From positions 310,001-374,000 of the forward strand of contig NZ_JACHJQ010000009.1 of the NCBI RefSeq assembly GCF_014203735.1: a stretch of 64,000 bases of DNA. The letters run 5' to 3'. The first letter of the stretch is position 1. Every line of letters starts with the position of its first letter. The position numbers and the translations under genes are program-made. This document shows, piece after piece, positions 17,541 to 24,894 of this stretch. The notes under the pieces are model-generated. The model worked only from the letters and a program-made list of their open reading frames with translations. It was not told the DNA's origin and did not search any database. Origin of the DNA: Actinophytocola algeriensis. GTDB taxonomy: Bacteria; Actinomycetota; Actinomycetes; Mycobacteriales; Pseudonocardiaceae.

Positions 17541-18623
17541 ATGAGCGCCGCGCTTGACGGGATCCGGGATCGGTTGCGGCGGTTCGCCGACGAAGCAGCG
17601 GAAGTTTCGCCCCTCTACAGCCATCTGGCCGCGCACGCGGCGGACGACGACGAGGTCGCGAAGCTGCTCACGGACGCGGCCTCGCCCGATCCGGCACTGT
17701 TGCTCGCCGCCGTCCAGCGTGTGCTGCAGGCGGAGCCGTTCCACGAGCTGACGAACTACTACCCGGCGCTCGGCGGTTCGTACGGGCCGGATCCGAGCCT
17801 GTGGCCGATGTTCCGGACGTTCGTGCTGGACCGGGCCGACAAGATCCGCGTGCTCGTGGCGAGCCGGGTGCCCCGCAGCAACGAGGTCGGCAGGGCCGCC
17901 CTGTTCTACCCGGCCGTCGCGCACGCGGCGCGGCTGGCGGGTGGCGGGCCGGTGGCCCTGCTCGAGGTGGGCGCGTGCGCCGGTCTGCTGCTGGGCATGG
18001 ACCTGTACTCGTACCGGTACCAGTCGGAGCAGTCCGGGCAGATCGTGGCGGGCCCTGGGCGGGCCGCCCTCGGGCTGCACTGCGCGCTGAAGCTCGAGCC
18101 GGGGCAGAAGGGGCCCACGATCCCCAAGCGGTTGCTGGTGTCCGCGAAGGTCGGCCTCGACACCGATCCGGTGGATCTCGACGACGAGGACGAGTACGCG
18201 TGGCTCGAGGCGTGCGTCTGGCCGGACCAGCCCGACCGGCTGCGTCAGCTGGGTGCCGCGGCCACCGCACGCAGGAAGAAGCCGCCGACGATGATCGCGG
18301 GCGACCCGGTCACCGACCTCGCGGCCGCGGCGGCCCGGATCCCCCTCGAACTGCCGGTGATCATGCTCACCAGCAACGCACTGCGATCACTTTCGGCCGA
18401 ACGGGTGACGGCTTTCCGGACGGCGGTCGCTGAGTTGGCCGCCGCACGACCGGCCTACTGGGTGAGCCTGGAGGCCTACGGCGTCGGCCTGTGCCCGGAC
18501 CGCCCTGACCTGGACACGGGCCTCGCGGTCCTGGCGGCCACCCGGTGGGTCGACGGCGAGGAGCAGACCACCCCGCTCGCGCGGACCTCGTGGCACGGCG
18601 AACGCATGCACTGGCTCGCCTGA
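17541..18623 (+). CDS. DUF2332-family protein
   Basis: 360 residues from ATG 17541. NYYPALGGSYGPDP and ALLEVGACAGLLLGMDLYSYRYQ, with the C-terminal PAYWVSLEAYGVGL and SWHGERMHWL, match the DUF2332 family known from many actinomycetes. The GACAGL part looks like a methyltransferase glycine loop, but the catalytic role is unknown. TAGGGGT directly precedes the start, so the mRNA may carry little leader. Probably co-transcribed with the MaoC gene. Confidence 0.8.
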   Translation: MSAALDGIRDRLRRFADEAAEVSPLYSHLAAHAADDDEVAKLLTDAASPDPALLLAAVQRVLQAEPFHELTNYYPALGGSYGPDPSLWPMFRTFVLDRADKIRVLVASRVPRSNEVGRAALFYPAVAHAARLAGGGPVALLEVGACAGLLLGMDLYSYRYQSEQSGQIVAGPGRAALGLHCALKLEPGQKGPTIPKRLLVSAKVGLDTDPVDLDDEDEYAWLEACVWPDQPDRLRQLGAAATARRKKPPTMIAGDPVTDLAAAAARIPLELPVIMLTSNALRSLSAERVTAFRTAVAELAAARPAYWVSLEAYGVGLCPDRPDLDTGLAVLAATRWVDGEEQTTPLARTSWHGERMHWLA

Positions 18624-18628
18624 GCCCG

Positions 18629-19054
18629 CTAGCGGCGAGGGAGCACCTGCCAGCCGGTCAGCGTCTCCGCCAGCTGGTCCACCAGCAGACCGCGCCGGTC
18701 GAGGTCGGTGAATGTGACGAGGTCCACCCACGCGACATCGGACGCATCGTCACCTGCGGAAAGCCGTCCGCCGACGACGCGCGCGACGTAGTCGAAGATC
18801 AGGTAGACGCCCTGTGGAGCGGGTCGCGATACGCTCCCGGCCAAGGATCCGGCCAGCACCTCGAGGCCGGTCTCCTCACGGAGTTCGCGGGCGACGGCGG
18901 AAGCGTCGCTCTCCCCGGGCTCCACGCGGCCACCGGGTAGCGACCACTGCCCCCGGCCGGGGTCGTTGGCCCGCTGGACCAGCAGCAACCGCCCCTCCGC
19001 GTCGTGCACGACCGCCCCGACACACCGGATCATCGGAACGTCGGAGTCGGTCAT
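18629..19054 (-). CDS. Nudix hydrolase
   Basis: 141 residues from ATG 19054. The Nudix box is complete: GGRVEPGESDASAVARELRE followed by ETGLEV. The protein begins MTDSDVPMIRCVGAVV and lacks extra domains, suggesting a house-cleaning NTP or ADP-sugar pyrophosphatase. Convergent with the DUF2332 gene (5 bp apart). Confidence 0.9.
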   Translation of the reverse strand: MTDSDVPMIRCVGAVVHDAEGRLLLVQRANDPGRGQWSLPGGRVEPGESDASAVARELREETGLEVLAGSLAGSVSRPAPQGVYLIFDYVARVVGGRLSAGDDASDVAWVDLVTFTDLDRRGLLVDQLAETLTGWQVLPRR

Positions 19055-19200
19055 GAACACGAAGCGTAGCCGCTGGGCAGCGAGTTACCCGACCCTTGCC
19101 CCAAGAGCAGTACTACCCTCCCGTTTGGCCGCACCGTGCTGTACAACGGTTTTCAAGAACGACAGTCAGCAACCCACCCAAGGACACGGAGTAACACCCG

Positions 19201-19365
19201 GTGAAAGCCAAGAAGGTCCTGATTATCTCTGGCGCGGCGTTGTTGGTGTTCTTCCTCGTCACCCAGCCCGTCCAGTCGGCAGCGCTCGTGACGTCCATCC
19301 TGAACACCCTGAGGGACGCGGCAGAAGCGGTGATCACGTTCGTACGCTCGGTATTCCAGACCTGA
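19201..19365 (+). CDS. 54-residue single-helix membrane protein
   Basis: GTG 19201 starts MKAKKVLIISGAALLVFFLV, one hydrophobic helix, followed by a second amphipathic part (ALVTSILNTLRDAAEAVITFVRSVFQT). AAGGACACGGAG lies upstream. It precedes the PH-domain gene by 18 bp on the same strand. I have seen small proteins of this shape beside PH-domain genes in actinomycetes, but no function is known. Confidence 0.6.
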   Translation: MKAKKVLIISGAALLVFFLVTQPVQSAALVTSILNTLRDAAEAVITFVRSVFQT

Positions 19366-19383
19366 TCCGAGTAACGTCGAACC

Positions 19384-19944
19384 ATGTTCGCCCCACGGGA
19401 TTCAGACGAGTACCTGCTTGACTCTGAACGTCGGGTCATTCGGGTGCGCCTGCACTGGGCATGCCTTGCCTGGGAGATCTTCGAGACGATCGCGTTGCTC
19501 GCGGTCGCGGTGATGGTGTCCTACCTGCTACCGCCGTCGATGTGGCTCGTTCAGAACATCCTGTGGTACGCGGCGCTGTTCGTACTGCTCCGCTTCGCCT
19601 ACCAGGTGGTGTCCTGGTGGGTGGAGCGGATCGTGGTGACCGACAAACGCATGATGATGACGACCGGCATCATCACCACCAAGGTGCTGATGATGCCGAT
19701 CGGCAAGGTCACCGACCTCACCTACGAACGACCGCTCATGGGCCGCGTCCTCGGCTACGGCACGATGATCGTCGAGTCCGCCGGTCAGATCCAGGCACTG
19801 AACCGCCTCGAGTACCTGCCCAAGGCCGAGCAGGTCTACGACGCGATCTCGGAACTGGTCTTCGGTGACAAGGACGCGCAGAAGGCCCGCTTCTCGATGA
19901 TCAAGGCGCAGCGCCTGGCCAGGCGGAAGCCGATGGTGGGCTAG
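19384..19944 (+). CDS. Membrane protein with bacterial PH domain
   Basis: 186 residues. Two membrane helices (about 30-50 and 56-74, WEIFETIALLAVAVMVSYLL and ILWYAALFVLLRFAYQVVSW) are followed by a bPH_2-type domain (VERIVVTDKRMMMTTGIITTKVLMMPIGKVTDLTYERPLMGRVLGYG pattern, about 80-150). Such proteins probably act at the cytoplasmic membrane face; the ligand is unknown. It ends with a basic tail. Confidence 0.85.
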   Translation: MFAPRDSDEYLLDSERRVIRVRLHWACLAWEIFETIALLAVAVMVSYLLPPSMWLVQNILWYAALFVLLRFAYQVVSWWVERIVVTDKRMMMTTGIITTKVLMMPIGKVTDLTYERPLMGRVLGYGTMIVESAGQIQALNRLEYLPKAEQVYDAISELVFGDKDAQKARFSMIKAQRLARRKPMVG

Positions 19945-19960
19945 AGCGTTCAATAGGGGT

Positions 19961-20821
19961 GTGAGGATTGATCTGCACACCCACTCGACGGCGTCCGACG
20001 GCACCGACACCCCGGCCCAGCTGGTCGCCAACGCGGCCGGGGCGGGGTTGGACGCACTGGCCATCACCGACCACGACACGACGGCCGGGTGGGACGAGGC
20101 ATTCGATGCGCTCCCACCCGGTCTCCGTCTTGTCCGGGGGGCGGAGCTGTCGTGCGTCTCGCCCGACGGGCGCGGTGGCCAGTGCACCGTGCACCTGCTG
20201 GCCTACCTGTTCGACCCCGCTGCCGACGCGGTGGTCCGGGAGTACGCGCGGGCACGGGCCGAGCGGCGGGAGCGGCTGGCCCGGATCGCCGACCTGATGG
20301 CCGCCGACGGGTTTCCGATCTCTGCCGAGTCGTTGCTGGAGTCCGTGCCGGAGACGGCCACCGCGGGCAGGCCGCACCTCGCCATGGCGTTGATGCGGGC
20401 CGGGGTGGTGTCGTCGGTGGACGAGGCCTTCGCCCGGTTCCTGAACGATCGGGGGCGGTACTACCTGCCGAGCTCGCGGACACCCATCTTCGAGTCGATC
20501 GAGATGATCGAGCGGGCCGGCGGGGTGACCGTGCTCGCGCATGCCTTCGCCACGCACCGGGGGCCCACCGTGACCGCTTCGGTGATCAAGGAGCTGGCCG
20601 GGGTCGGGCTGGGCGGGGTGGAGGTCGATCACCCCGACCACGACCAGGATGCCCGCAAGCGTTTGCGCGACCTCGCCGACGAGATGGGGTTGATCACGAC
20701 CGGGTCCAGTGACTACCACGGGACCAACAAGGTGATCCGGCTCGGACAGGAGATGACTGCTCCGGAGGCGCTGGAGGAGATCGCCCGGCGGGCCACCGGG
20801 GTGCCTGTCGTGTCCGGATAA
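19961..20821 (+). CDS. PHP-domain phosphoesterase
   Basis: 286 residues. MRIDLHTHSTASDG with ITDHDT, ELSC, and the C-terminal SDYHGTNK carry the metal-binding His/Asp residues of the PHP fold. The layout matches the TrpH/YciV group (3',5'-nucleoside bisphosphate phosphatase). GTG start; it follows the PH-domain gene by 16 bp. Confidence 0.88.
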   Translation: MRIDLHTHSTASDGTDTPAQLVANAAGAGLDALAITDHDTTAGWDEAFDALPPGLRLVRGAELSCVSPDGRGGQCTVHLLAYLFDPAADAVVREYARARAERRERLARIADLMAADGFPISAESLLESVPETATAGRPHLAMALMRAGVVSSVDEAFARFLNDRGRYYLPSSRTPIFESIEMIERAGGVTVLAHAFATHRGPTVTASVIKELAGVGLGGVEVDHPDHDQDARKRLRDLADEMGLITTGSSDYHGTNKVIRLGQEMTAPEALEEIARRATGVPVVSG

Positions 20822-20887
20822 GTGGTCCGGTCCTCCGGTTGCTCGTCGGTGTCGTCGGTGTGGTCGCCGGCATGGCAGGCTGACGCG

Positions 20888-21502
20888 GTGCTGTTCGATG
20901 CCCGTCTGTTCGCCGAGGCCACGATCACCCTCGTCGTGATCATGGATCCGCCCGGCACCATTCCCGTCTTCCTCAGCCTCGTCGGCAGGAAGGCACGGGC
21001 GGCACGATTGCGGGCAGCGCGGCAGGCGGTCCTCGTCGCGCTCGGGGTCATCAGCCTCTTCGCCGTCGGCGGGGAGGCGATCCTCTCCTACCTCGGCATC
21101 GGGATTCCCGCCGTGCAGGGGGCGGGCGGCCTTCTCCTCCTGCTGATCGCGCTCGACCTGCTCACCGGGCGGGACACGACGCAGCCCCAGGAAGTCGACG
21201 ACGTCAACGTCGCGCTCGTGCCGCTGGGCACTCCGCTGCTGGCCGGGCCGGGTGCCATCGCCGCCACGATCGTCTTCGTGCGGCACGCAGAAGGGCAGGC
21301 CGGGTCGTACCTCGCGCTCGCGCTCGCGATCGTCGCCGTGCACCTGATCCTGTGGCTGTGCCTGCGGTTCTCCGGGTTGCTGATCCGCATCTTCAAGGAC
21401 AGCGGCATCACGCTCCTCGCGAAGATCGCCGGCCTGCTCCTGGCGGCGATCGCGGTGCAGCTCATCGCCGACTCCGTGCAGGGGTTCGTGAGCGGCGCGT
21501 AA
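20888..21502 (+). CDS. MarC-family integral membrane protein
   Basis: 204 residues from GTG 20888 (the open frame continues upstream, but the family start is MLFDARLFAEATITLVVIMDPPG). Six hydrophobic segments and the motifs MDPPGTIPVFLSL and GTPLLAGPGAI identify the MarC/YhgN group. Despite the name, no role in multidrug resistance is established. Downstream gene starts 67 bp later with its own promoter. Confidence 0.9.
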   Translation: MLFDARLFAEATITLVVIMDPPGTIPVFLSLVGRKARAARLRAARQAVLVALGVISLFAVGGEAILSYLGIGIPAVQGAGGLLLLLIALDLLTGRDTTQPQEVDDVNVALVPLGTPLLAGPGAIAATIVFVRHAEGQAGSYLALALAIVAVHLILWLCLRFSGLLIRIFKDSGITLLAKIAGLLLAAIAVQLIADSVQGFVSGA

Positions 21503-21541
21503 CTCCGCCGGGGATCCGGGGGATCGCTCCCCAGAAGTTTC

Positions 21542-21563
21542 TGTCGGTGGTGTCCTCTACCGT
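21542..21563 (+). promoter_or_regulatory. PafBC-type DNA-damage promoter of the RecB-type nuclease gene
   Basis: TGTCGGTG (21542-21549), exactly 8 bp, TACCGT (21558-21563), and the GTG start at 21570 just where transcription should begin. The motif equals the TTGTCRGTG-N8-TANNNT consensus of mycobacterial RecA-independent damage promoters. A leaderless transcript is implied. Confidence 0.7.
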
Positions 21564-21569
21564 GGCACC

Positions 21570-22403
21570 GTGCAACTCGGGTTCGACGCCATGCCGCGCA
21601 GGCTCATCAAAGTCACCCCCTCCCGGCTCTCCACCTGGGTGGACTGTCCGCGCCGTTTTCGCATGGCCTACCTCGACCGGCCCACGCCGCCGCGGGGCGG
21701 GGCGTGGGCGCACAGCACGCTGGGTGCGGTGGTGCACAACGCTTTGCGCGCCTTCTTCGACCTGCCCGTCGCCAAGCGCACGCCCGAAGCGGCGGTCGCG
21801 CTCGTCGGGCAGCACTGGAGCGACGAAGGGTTCGCCGGGCCCACGCAGGCCGCGGAGTACCGGACCCGTGCCGCGGGCTGGGTCGCCGACTACGTGGCCG
21901 AGAACGACGTCTCGATGGACCCCGTCGGGCTGGAGCGGTGGGTGTCGGCACCCGTCGGCACGATCGTCGCCGAGGGGCGGGTCGACCGGATCGACGAGCG
22001 GGACGGCGAGGTCGTCATCATCGACTACAAGACCGGGCGGTCCGCGCTGACCACCGACGACGCGCGGTCGTCGCAGGCGCTGGCGCTCTACGTGCTGGCG
22101 GCCCGGCGGACGTTGCGCAGGCCGTGCACCCGCGTCGAGCTGCACCACCTGCCGACCGGCACGGTCGCGGCGTGGGAGCACACCGAGGAGTCCCTCACCC
22201 GGCACCGCACGCGGGCCGAGGAGGCGGCGGAGGAGTTCCACCTCGCCACGGACACCCTCAACGCAGGCGGTGACCCGGACGTGCTGTTCCCCGCGCAGGT
22301 CGGCCGCCAGTGCTCCTGGTGCGACTTCCGCCGCAGCTGCCAGGAAGGCCAGGCGGCCGGGCCCGCGATGGAGTCCTGGGCGATGCTCGCGCCGTTGGGT
22401 TAG
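21570..22403 (+). CDS. RecB-type PD-(D/E)XK nuclease with four-cysteine iron-sulfur site
   Basis: 277 residues. The nuclease core shows EGRVDRIDERDGEVVIIDYKTG, with the metal-binding Asp and the DYK triad. One cysteine near the start (DCPRRFRM) and three near the end (QCSWCDFRRSCQ) form the AddB/Dna2-type iron-sulfur clasp. No helicase domain is present, so it is a stand-alone nuclease, like Cas4-sized proteins. The damage-type promoter upstream supports a role in DNA repair. Confidence 0.88.
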   Translation: MQLGFDAMPRRLIKVTPSRLSTWVDCPRRFRMAYLDRPTPPRGGAWAHSTLGAVVHNALRAFFDLPVAKRTPEAAVALVGQHWSDEGFAGPTQAAEYRTRAAGWVADYVAENDVSMDPVGLERWVSAPVGTIVAEGRVDRIDERDGEVVIIDYKTGRSALTTDDARSSQALALYVLAARRTLRRPCTRVELHHLPTGTVAAWEHTEESLTRHRTRAEEAAEEFHLATDTLNAGGDPDVLFPAQVGRQCSWCDFRRSCQEGQAAGPAMESWAMLAPLG

Positions 22404-22428
22404 AGTCGCCCGGACTTGTGGAGGTCCT

Positions 22429-22767
22429 GTGGACTACTCGAACGCGACCACGGTGGAGCTGCCTGTGGGACCACGACCCACCCCGCCCCCCGCGCATCGC
22501 GGTGGGCCGTGGCGTGAGCTCTCCGGTGCGCTGGCGGTGGGCATGTCCGTGCTCGCCGTGGTCGTCGTCGTGTTCCAGGTGCTCGCGTTCTTCCAGGGGA
22601 TGCCGGGGCCCGGCCCGCTGACCGTGTTCGGGCACATCGCCGCCGCGGTGCTCGCCGTGTTCGTGCAGCGGTTCGCCGACCGCCGCACCGGGTGGCAGGC
22701 CGCGTTGTCCGTGCTGGGCGTGGTGGCCGTGTCCGCCGCCGCGCTCTGGCTCTTCTGGTGGTCCTGA
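22429..22767 (+). CDS. Small membrane protein of unknown function
   Basis: 112 residues from GTG 22429. A Pro-rich cytoplasmic start (ELPVGPRPTPPPAHRGG) is followed by three hydrophobic segments (about 34-54, 60-80, 90-110), ending ALWLFWWS. GTGGAGGTCC before the start serves as ribosome-binding site. No family recognised. Confidence 0.65.
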   Translation: MDYSNATTVELPVGPRPTPPPAHRGGPWRELSGALAVGMSVLAVVVVVFQVLAFFQGMPGPGPLTVFGHIAAAVLAVFVQRFADRRTGWQAALSVLGVVAVSAAALWLFWWS

Positions 22768-22774
22768 CCAGGGC

Positions 22775-23293
22775 TTACTCCGGCCAAGCCAGGTCGATGA
22801 ACTCCTGGACCGACGCGTCCACGGCCTCCCGGTCGCCGGTCGCGAGCAGGTCCAGCAGCGCGCCGCGGGCGAACGCCAGCGTCATCCGCGCCTGTGCGAG
22901 CGACTGGCCCGCGAACCGTGACTCGTCCGCCAGCCACGACGTGACGATCCCGTCCAGCACCGGCGCGAACGACTCCTGACCCGCCAGCGCCGCCCCGTAC
23001 AGCTCGAAGAACAGCCGCTCGTACGGGGCGAGCGCCGGGTCGCTCAACCGCTGCCAGAACTCCGTCGCCTGCTCCCTCGGCGACCTGGCCCGCAGCGACG
23101 CGAGTGCCTCCCGCGTGCGTTCCTCCACCGCGCGCACGACCTCGACGAGCAGCGCCTCCCGCGTGCCGAAGTGGTAGATCAGCATGCGGTGGCTCGTCCC
23201 AGCGCCCGCCGCGATCCGGCGCAGGCTGCGGTCACCGACACCCGCGTCCGCCAGATAGGTGATCACGCGCTCGAGAAGGTCCGCTCGCGACAT
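22775..23293 (-). CDS. TetR-family repressor
   Basis: 172 residues from ATG 23293. N-terminal helix-turn-helix SLRRIAAGAGTSHRMLIYHFGTREALL (about 24-50) and a helical ligand-binding part. It is divergent from the SRPBCC gene, with only 24 bp between the two starts, and the palindrome TGTACCAAATGGTACA fills most of that gap. It should repress itself and the SRPBCC gene. The ligand is unknown. Confidence 0.88.
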   Translation of the reverse strand: MSRADLLERVITYLADAGVGDRSLRRIAAGAGTSHRMLIYHFGTREALLVEVVRAVEERTREALASLRARSPREQATEFWQRLSDPALAPYERLFFELYGAALAGQESFAPVLDGIVTSWLADESRFAGQSLAQARMTLAFARGALLDLLATGDREAVDASVQEFIDLAWPE

Positions 23294-23308
23294 GTACCAA
23301 ATGGTACA
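23293..23308. promoter_or_regulatory. TetR operator overlapping two divergent leaderless promoters
   Basis: TGTACCA and TGGTACA are perfect 7-bp half-sites with AA between. On the plus strand TACAGT (23305-23310) lies seven bases before the SRPBCC ATG; on the minus strand TACCAT (23306-23301) lies seven bases before the regulator ATG. Both -10 hexamers overlap the operator, so one bound dimer would block both promoters. Confidence 0.75.
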
Positions 23309-23317
23309 GTCGCGGAT

Positions 23318-23740
23318 ATGAGACACGAGGTGACCACCACCATCGACGCCCCGGCCGACCTGGTCTGGCGCACCGTCAAGGACATCGAGAAGTGGCCGGA
23401 GTGGACGCCGACGATGACCGAGGTCCGGCTGACGGGCGACAGCCTGCGCGCGGGCAGTGTCGCCAGCGTCCGGCAGCCGAAGCAGCCCGCGCGGACCTGG
23501 ACCGTCACCGCGCTGAACGACGGCCACTCGTTCACGTGGGCCAGCGCGGGCCGCGGGCTGCGCATGTCCGCCGACCACGTCGTGACCGAGGACGACGGCC
23601 GCACGACCGTGCTGCTCACGTTCGACCTTGCGGGGCCGATGGCGCCGCTCACGAGCCTGCTGGTGGGCAGGCTCATCCGGCAGGCCGTCGACACGGAGGC
23701 GGCGTCGCTCAAGAAGTGGTGCGAACGTACGTCGCGATGA
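23318..23740 (+). CDS. SRPBCC (START/Bet v1-like) family protein
   Basis: 140 residues: MRHEVTTTIDAPADLVWRTVKDIEKWPEW, a middle strand region, and a long C-terminal helix (RLIRQAVDTEAASLKKWCER). It binds a hydrophobic ligand in a helix-grip cavity; polyketide-cyclase-like relatives are common. Regulated by the adjacent TetR protein, judging by the shared operator. The ligand may be the inducer of that repressor, but this is inference. Confidence 0.85.
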   Translation: MRHEVTTTIDAPADLVWRTVKDIEKWPEWTPTMTEVRLTGDSLRAGSVASVRQPKQPARTWTVTALNDGHSFTWASAGRGLRMSADHVVTEDDGRTTVLLTFDLAGPMAPLTSLLVGRLIRQAVDTEAASLKKWCERTSR

Positions 23741-23792
23741 GCACGCCGGTGCCGGTGGTGACCGACCCGGCCGGCTCGATCGACAGGCAGCG

Positions 23793-24674
23793 TCAGGTGA
23801 GCCAGGTGCGCCAGGTGGGTAGGAGCGTGGCGAGCAGCCCCTCCGGGTTCTCGGTGTTGGGCGAGTGGCGGGCGGCGGGGATGACGGCGAAGTCCGTGTC
23901 GAGGCGGTCGGCCATGTCGCGCTGCGCCGAGACGGGCCACGCGTCGTCGAACTCGCCGCAGCACACGAGGCACGGCGTGCCGGAGGTGTGGAGGACGCGG
24001 GCGAGTGCGCTGACCAGGTCGGGTTCGCTGCGCAGCGCGCGGGCCTTGCCGAGCAGGGCGGCCGGGTGCGAGCGCAGGAACCGGTCGCGGAAGAACGTCG
24101 CCAGCTCCGGGGTGCGCCCCGGCTGCGGCGGGGCCATCGCGTCGAGCTGTTCGCGCAGCTTGTAGGCGGCTTCGATGCCGTGCTCGCGCATGGTGGGCTC
24201 GCCGTACTCCAGTGCCTGGCGGCGCAGGCCTTCCGGCAGTTCGGCTGGACCGGAGGCCATGAGCGTCAGGCCGGCGACGGGCGCGCCCGCGAGCACGGCG
24301 GCCCGTGCGACAAGGCCGCCGTACGAGTGGCCGAGCAGCACGACGGGGCTGCCTTCGGCGGCGAGCTTGCCGACCAGCTCGGCGATGATCCCGCCGAGCG
24401 CGGCCGGCTGGTAGGCGGCTTCGTCGTCGGGCCCGTCGGACTCGTTCTGCCCGGGGAGGTCGACGGCGATGGCCTCGAACCCGGCGGTGGCGATGGGGTC
24501 GAACAGCGGCGAGAAGTCCTCTTTGGACCCGCCGTAGCCGGGCAGGAGGAGGGCGGTCGGCTTGGGGTCCGTCGCGCCGACCGCGCGCCTGCGCAAAGCG
24601 GCGAGGCGCCCGTACCGACCCGGCAGATCGACCCGGTCCGCCCCGTGCGGCGACAACTGCGACGGGATGTTCAC
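23793..24674 (-). CDS. Alpha/beta hydrolase
   Basis: 293 residues from GTG 24674. LLLPGYGGSKEDF (oxyanion region), nucleophile elbow GHSYGG, and the C-terminal GEFDDAWPV (acid) and ARHSPNTENP (His) give a full triad. Substrate unknown; probably an esterase or C-C hydrolase. A dispersed DnaA-box element (24779-24893) points into this gene's 5' region, about 105 bp from its start. Confidence 0.88.
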   Translation of the reverse strand: MNIPSQLSPHGADRVDLPGRYGRLAALRRRAVGATDPKPTALLLPGYGGSKEDFSPLFDPIATAGFEAIAVDLPGQNESDGPDDEAAYQPAALGGIIAELVGKLAAEGSPVVLLGHSYGGLVARAAVLAGAPVAGLTLMASGPAELPEGLRRQALEYGEPTMREHGIEAAYKLREQLDAMAPPQPGRTPELATFFRDRFLRSHPAALLGKARALRSEPDLVSALARVLHTSGTPCLVCCGEFDDAWPVSAQRDMADRLDTDFAVIPAARHSPNTENPEGLLATLLPTWRTWLT

Positions 24675-24778
24675 GTTCTGAGTGTGCCTCAAGGTCACTC
24701 GTGAACGTGTGGAATCACGCCGGACTTCACTCACACCGTCACAATGCGCCCGCACCCGGCGTCACCGCCGAAACGGCT

Positions 24779-24893
24779 GGATGCCAAACCCCACCCTGTC
24801 CCGGGGGCGTCCCGCCTTGCCAGTCTATCAGTTATCGCCGATTACACAAGGTGTGTGGGGCCAACTGTGGACAACTCGCCCTGCTGTGGATAA
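24779..24893 (-). repeat. Dispersed DnaA-box element, copy A
   Basis: On the minus strand: TTATCCACA (24893-24885), 10 bp, TTGTCCACA (24874-24866), then 44 bp from box to core TGATAGACTGGCAAGG (starting 24830) and the GGGACGCCCCCGGG part, ending near 24779. The outer box lies one base from the stop codon of the Rv3212-type gene. The element fills most of the 220-bp gap. Confidence 0.85.
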
Positions 24894-24894
24894 C

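Noticed and set aside
24779-24831. Conserved peptide PPCPGGVPPCQ readable from several copies of the repeat core
   Set aside because: The peptide is shared only because the DNA is; no copy has a start codon with a ribosome-binding site in that frame, and copy B is interrupted by a stop.
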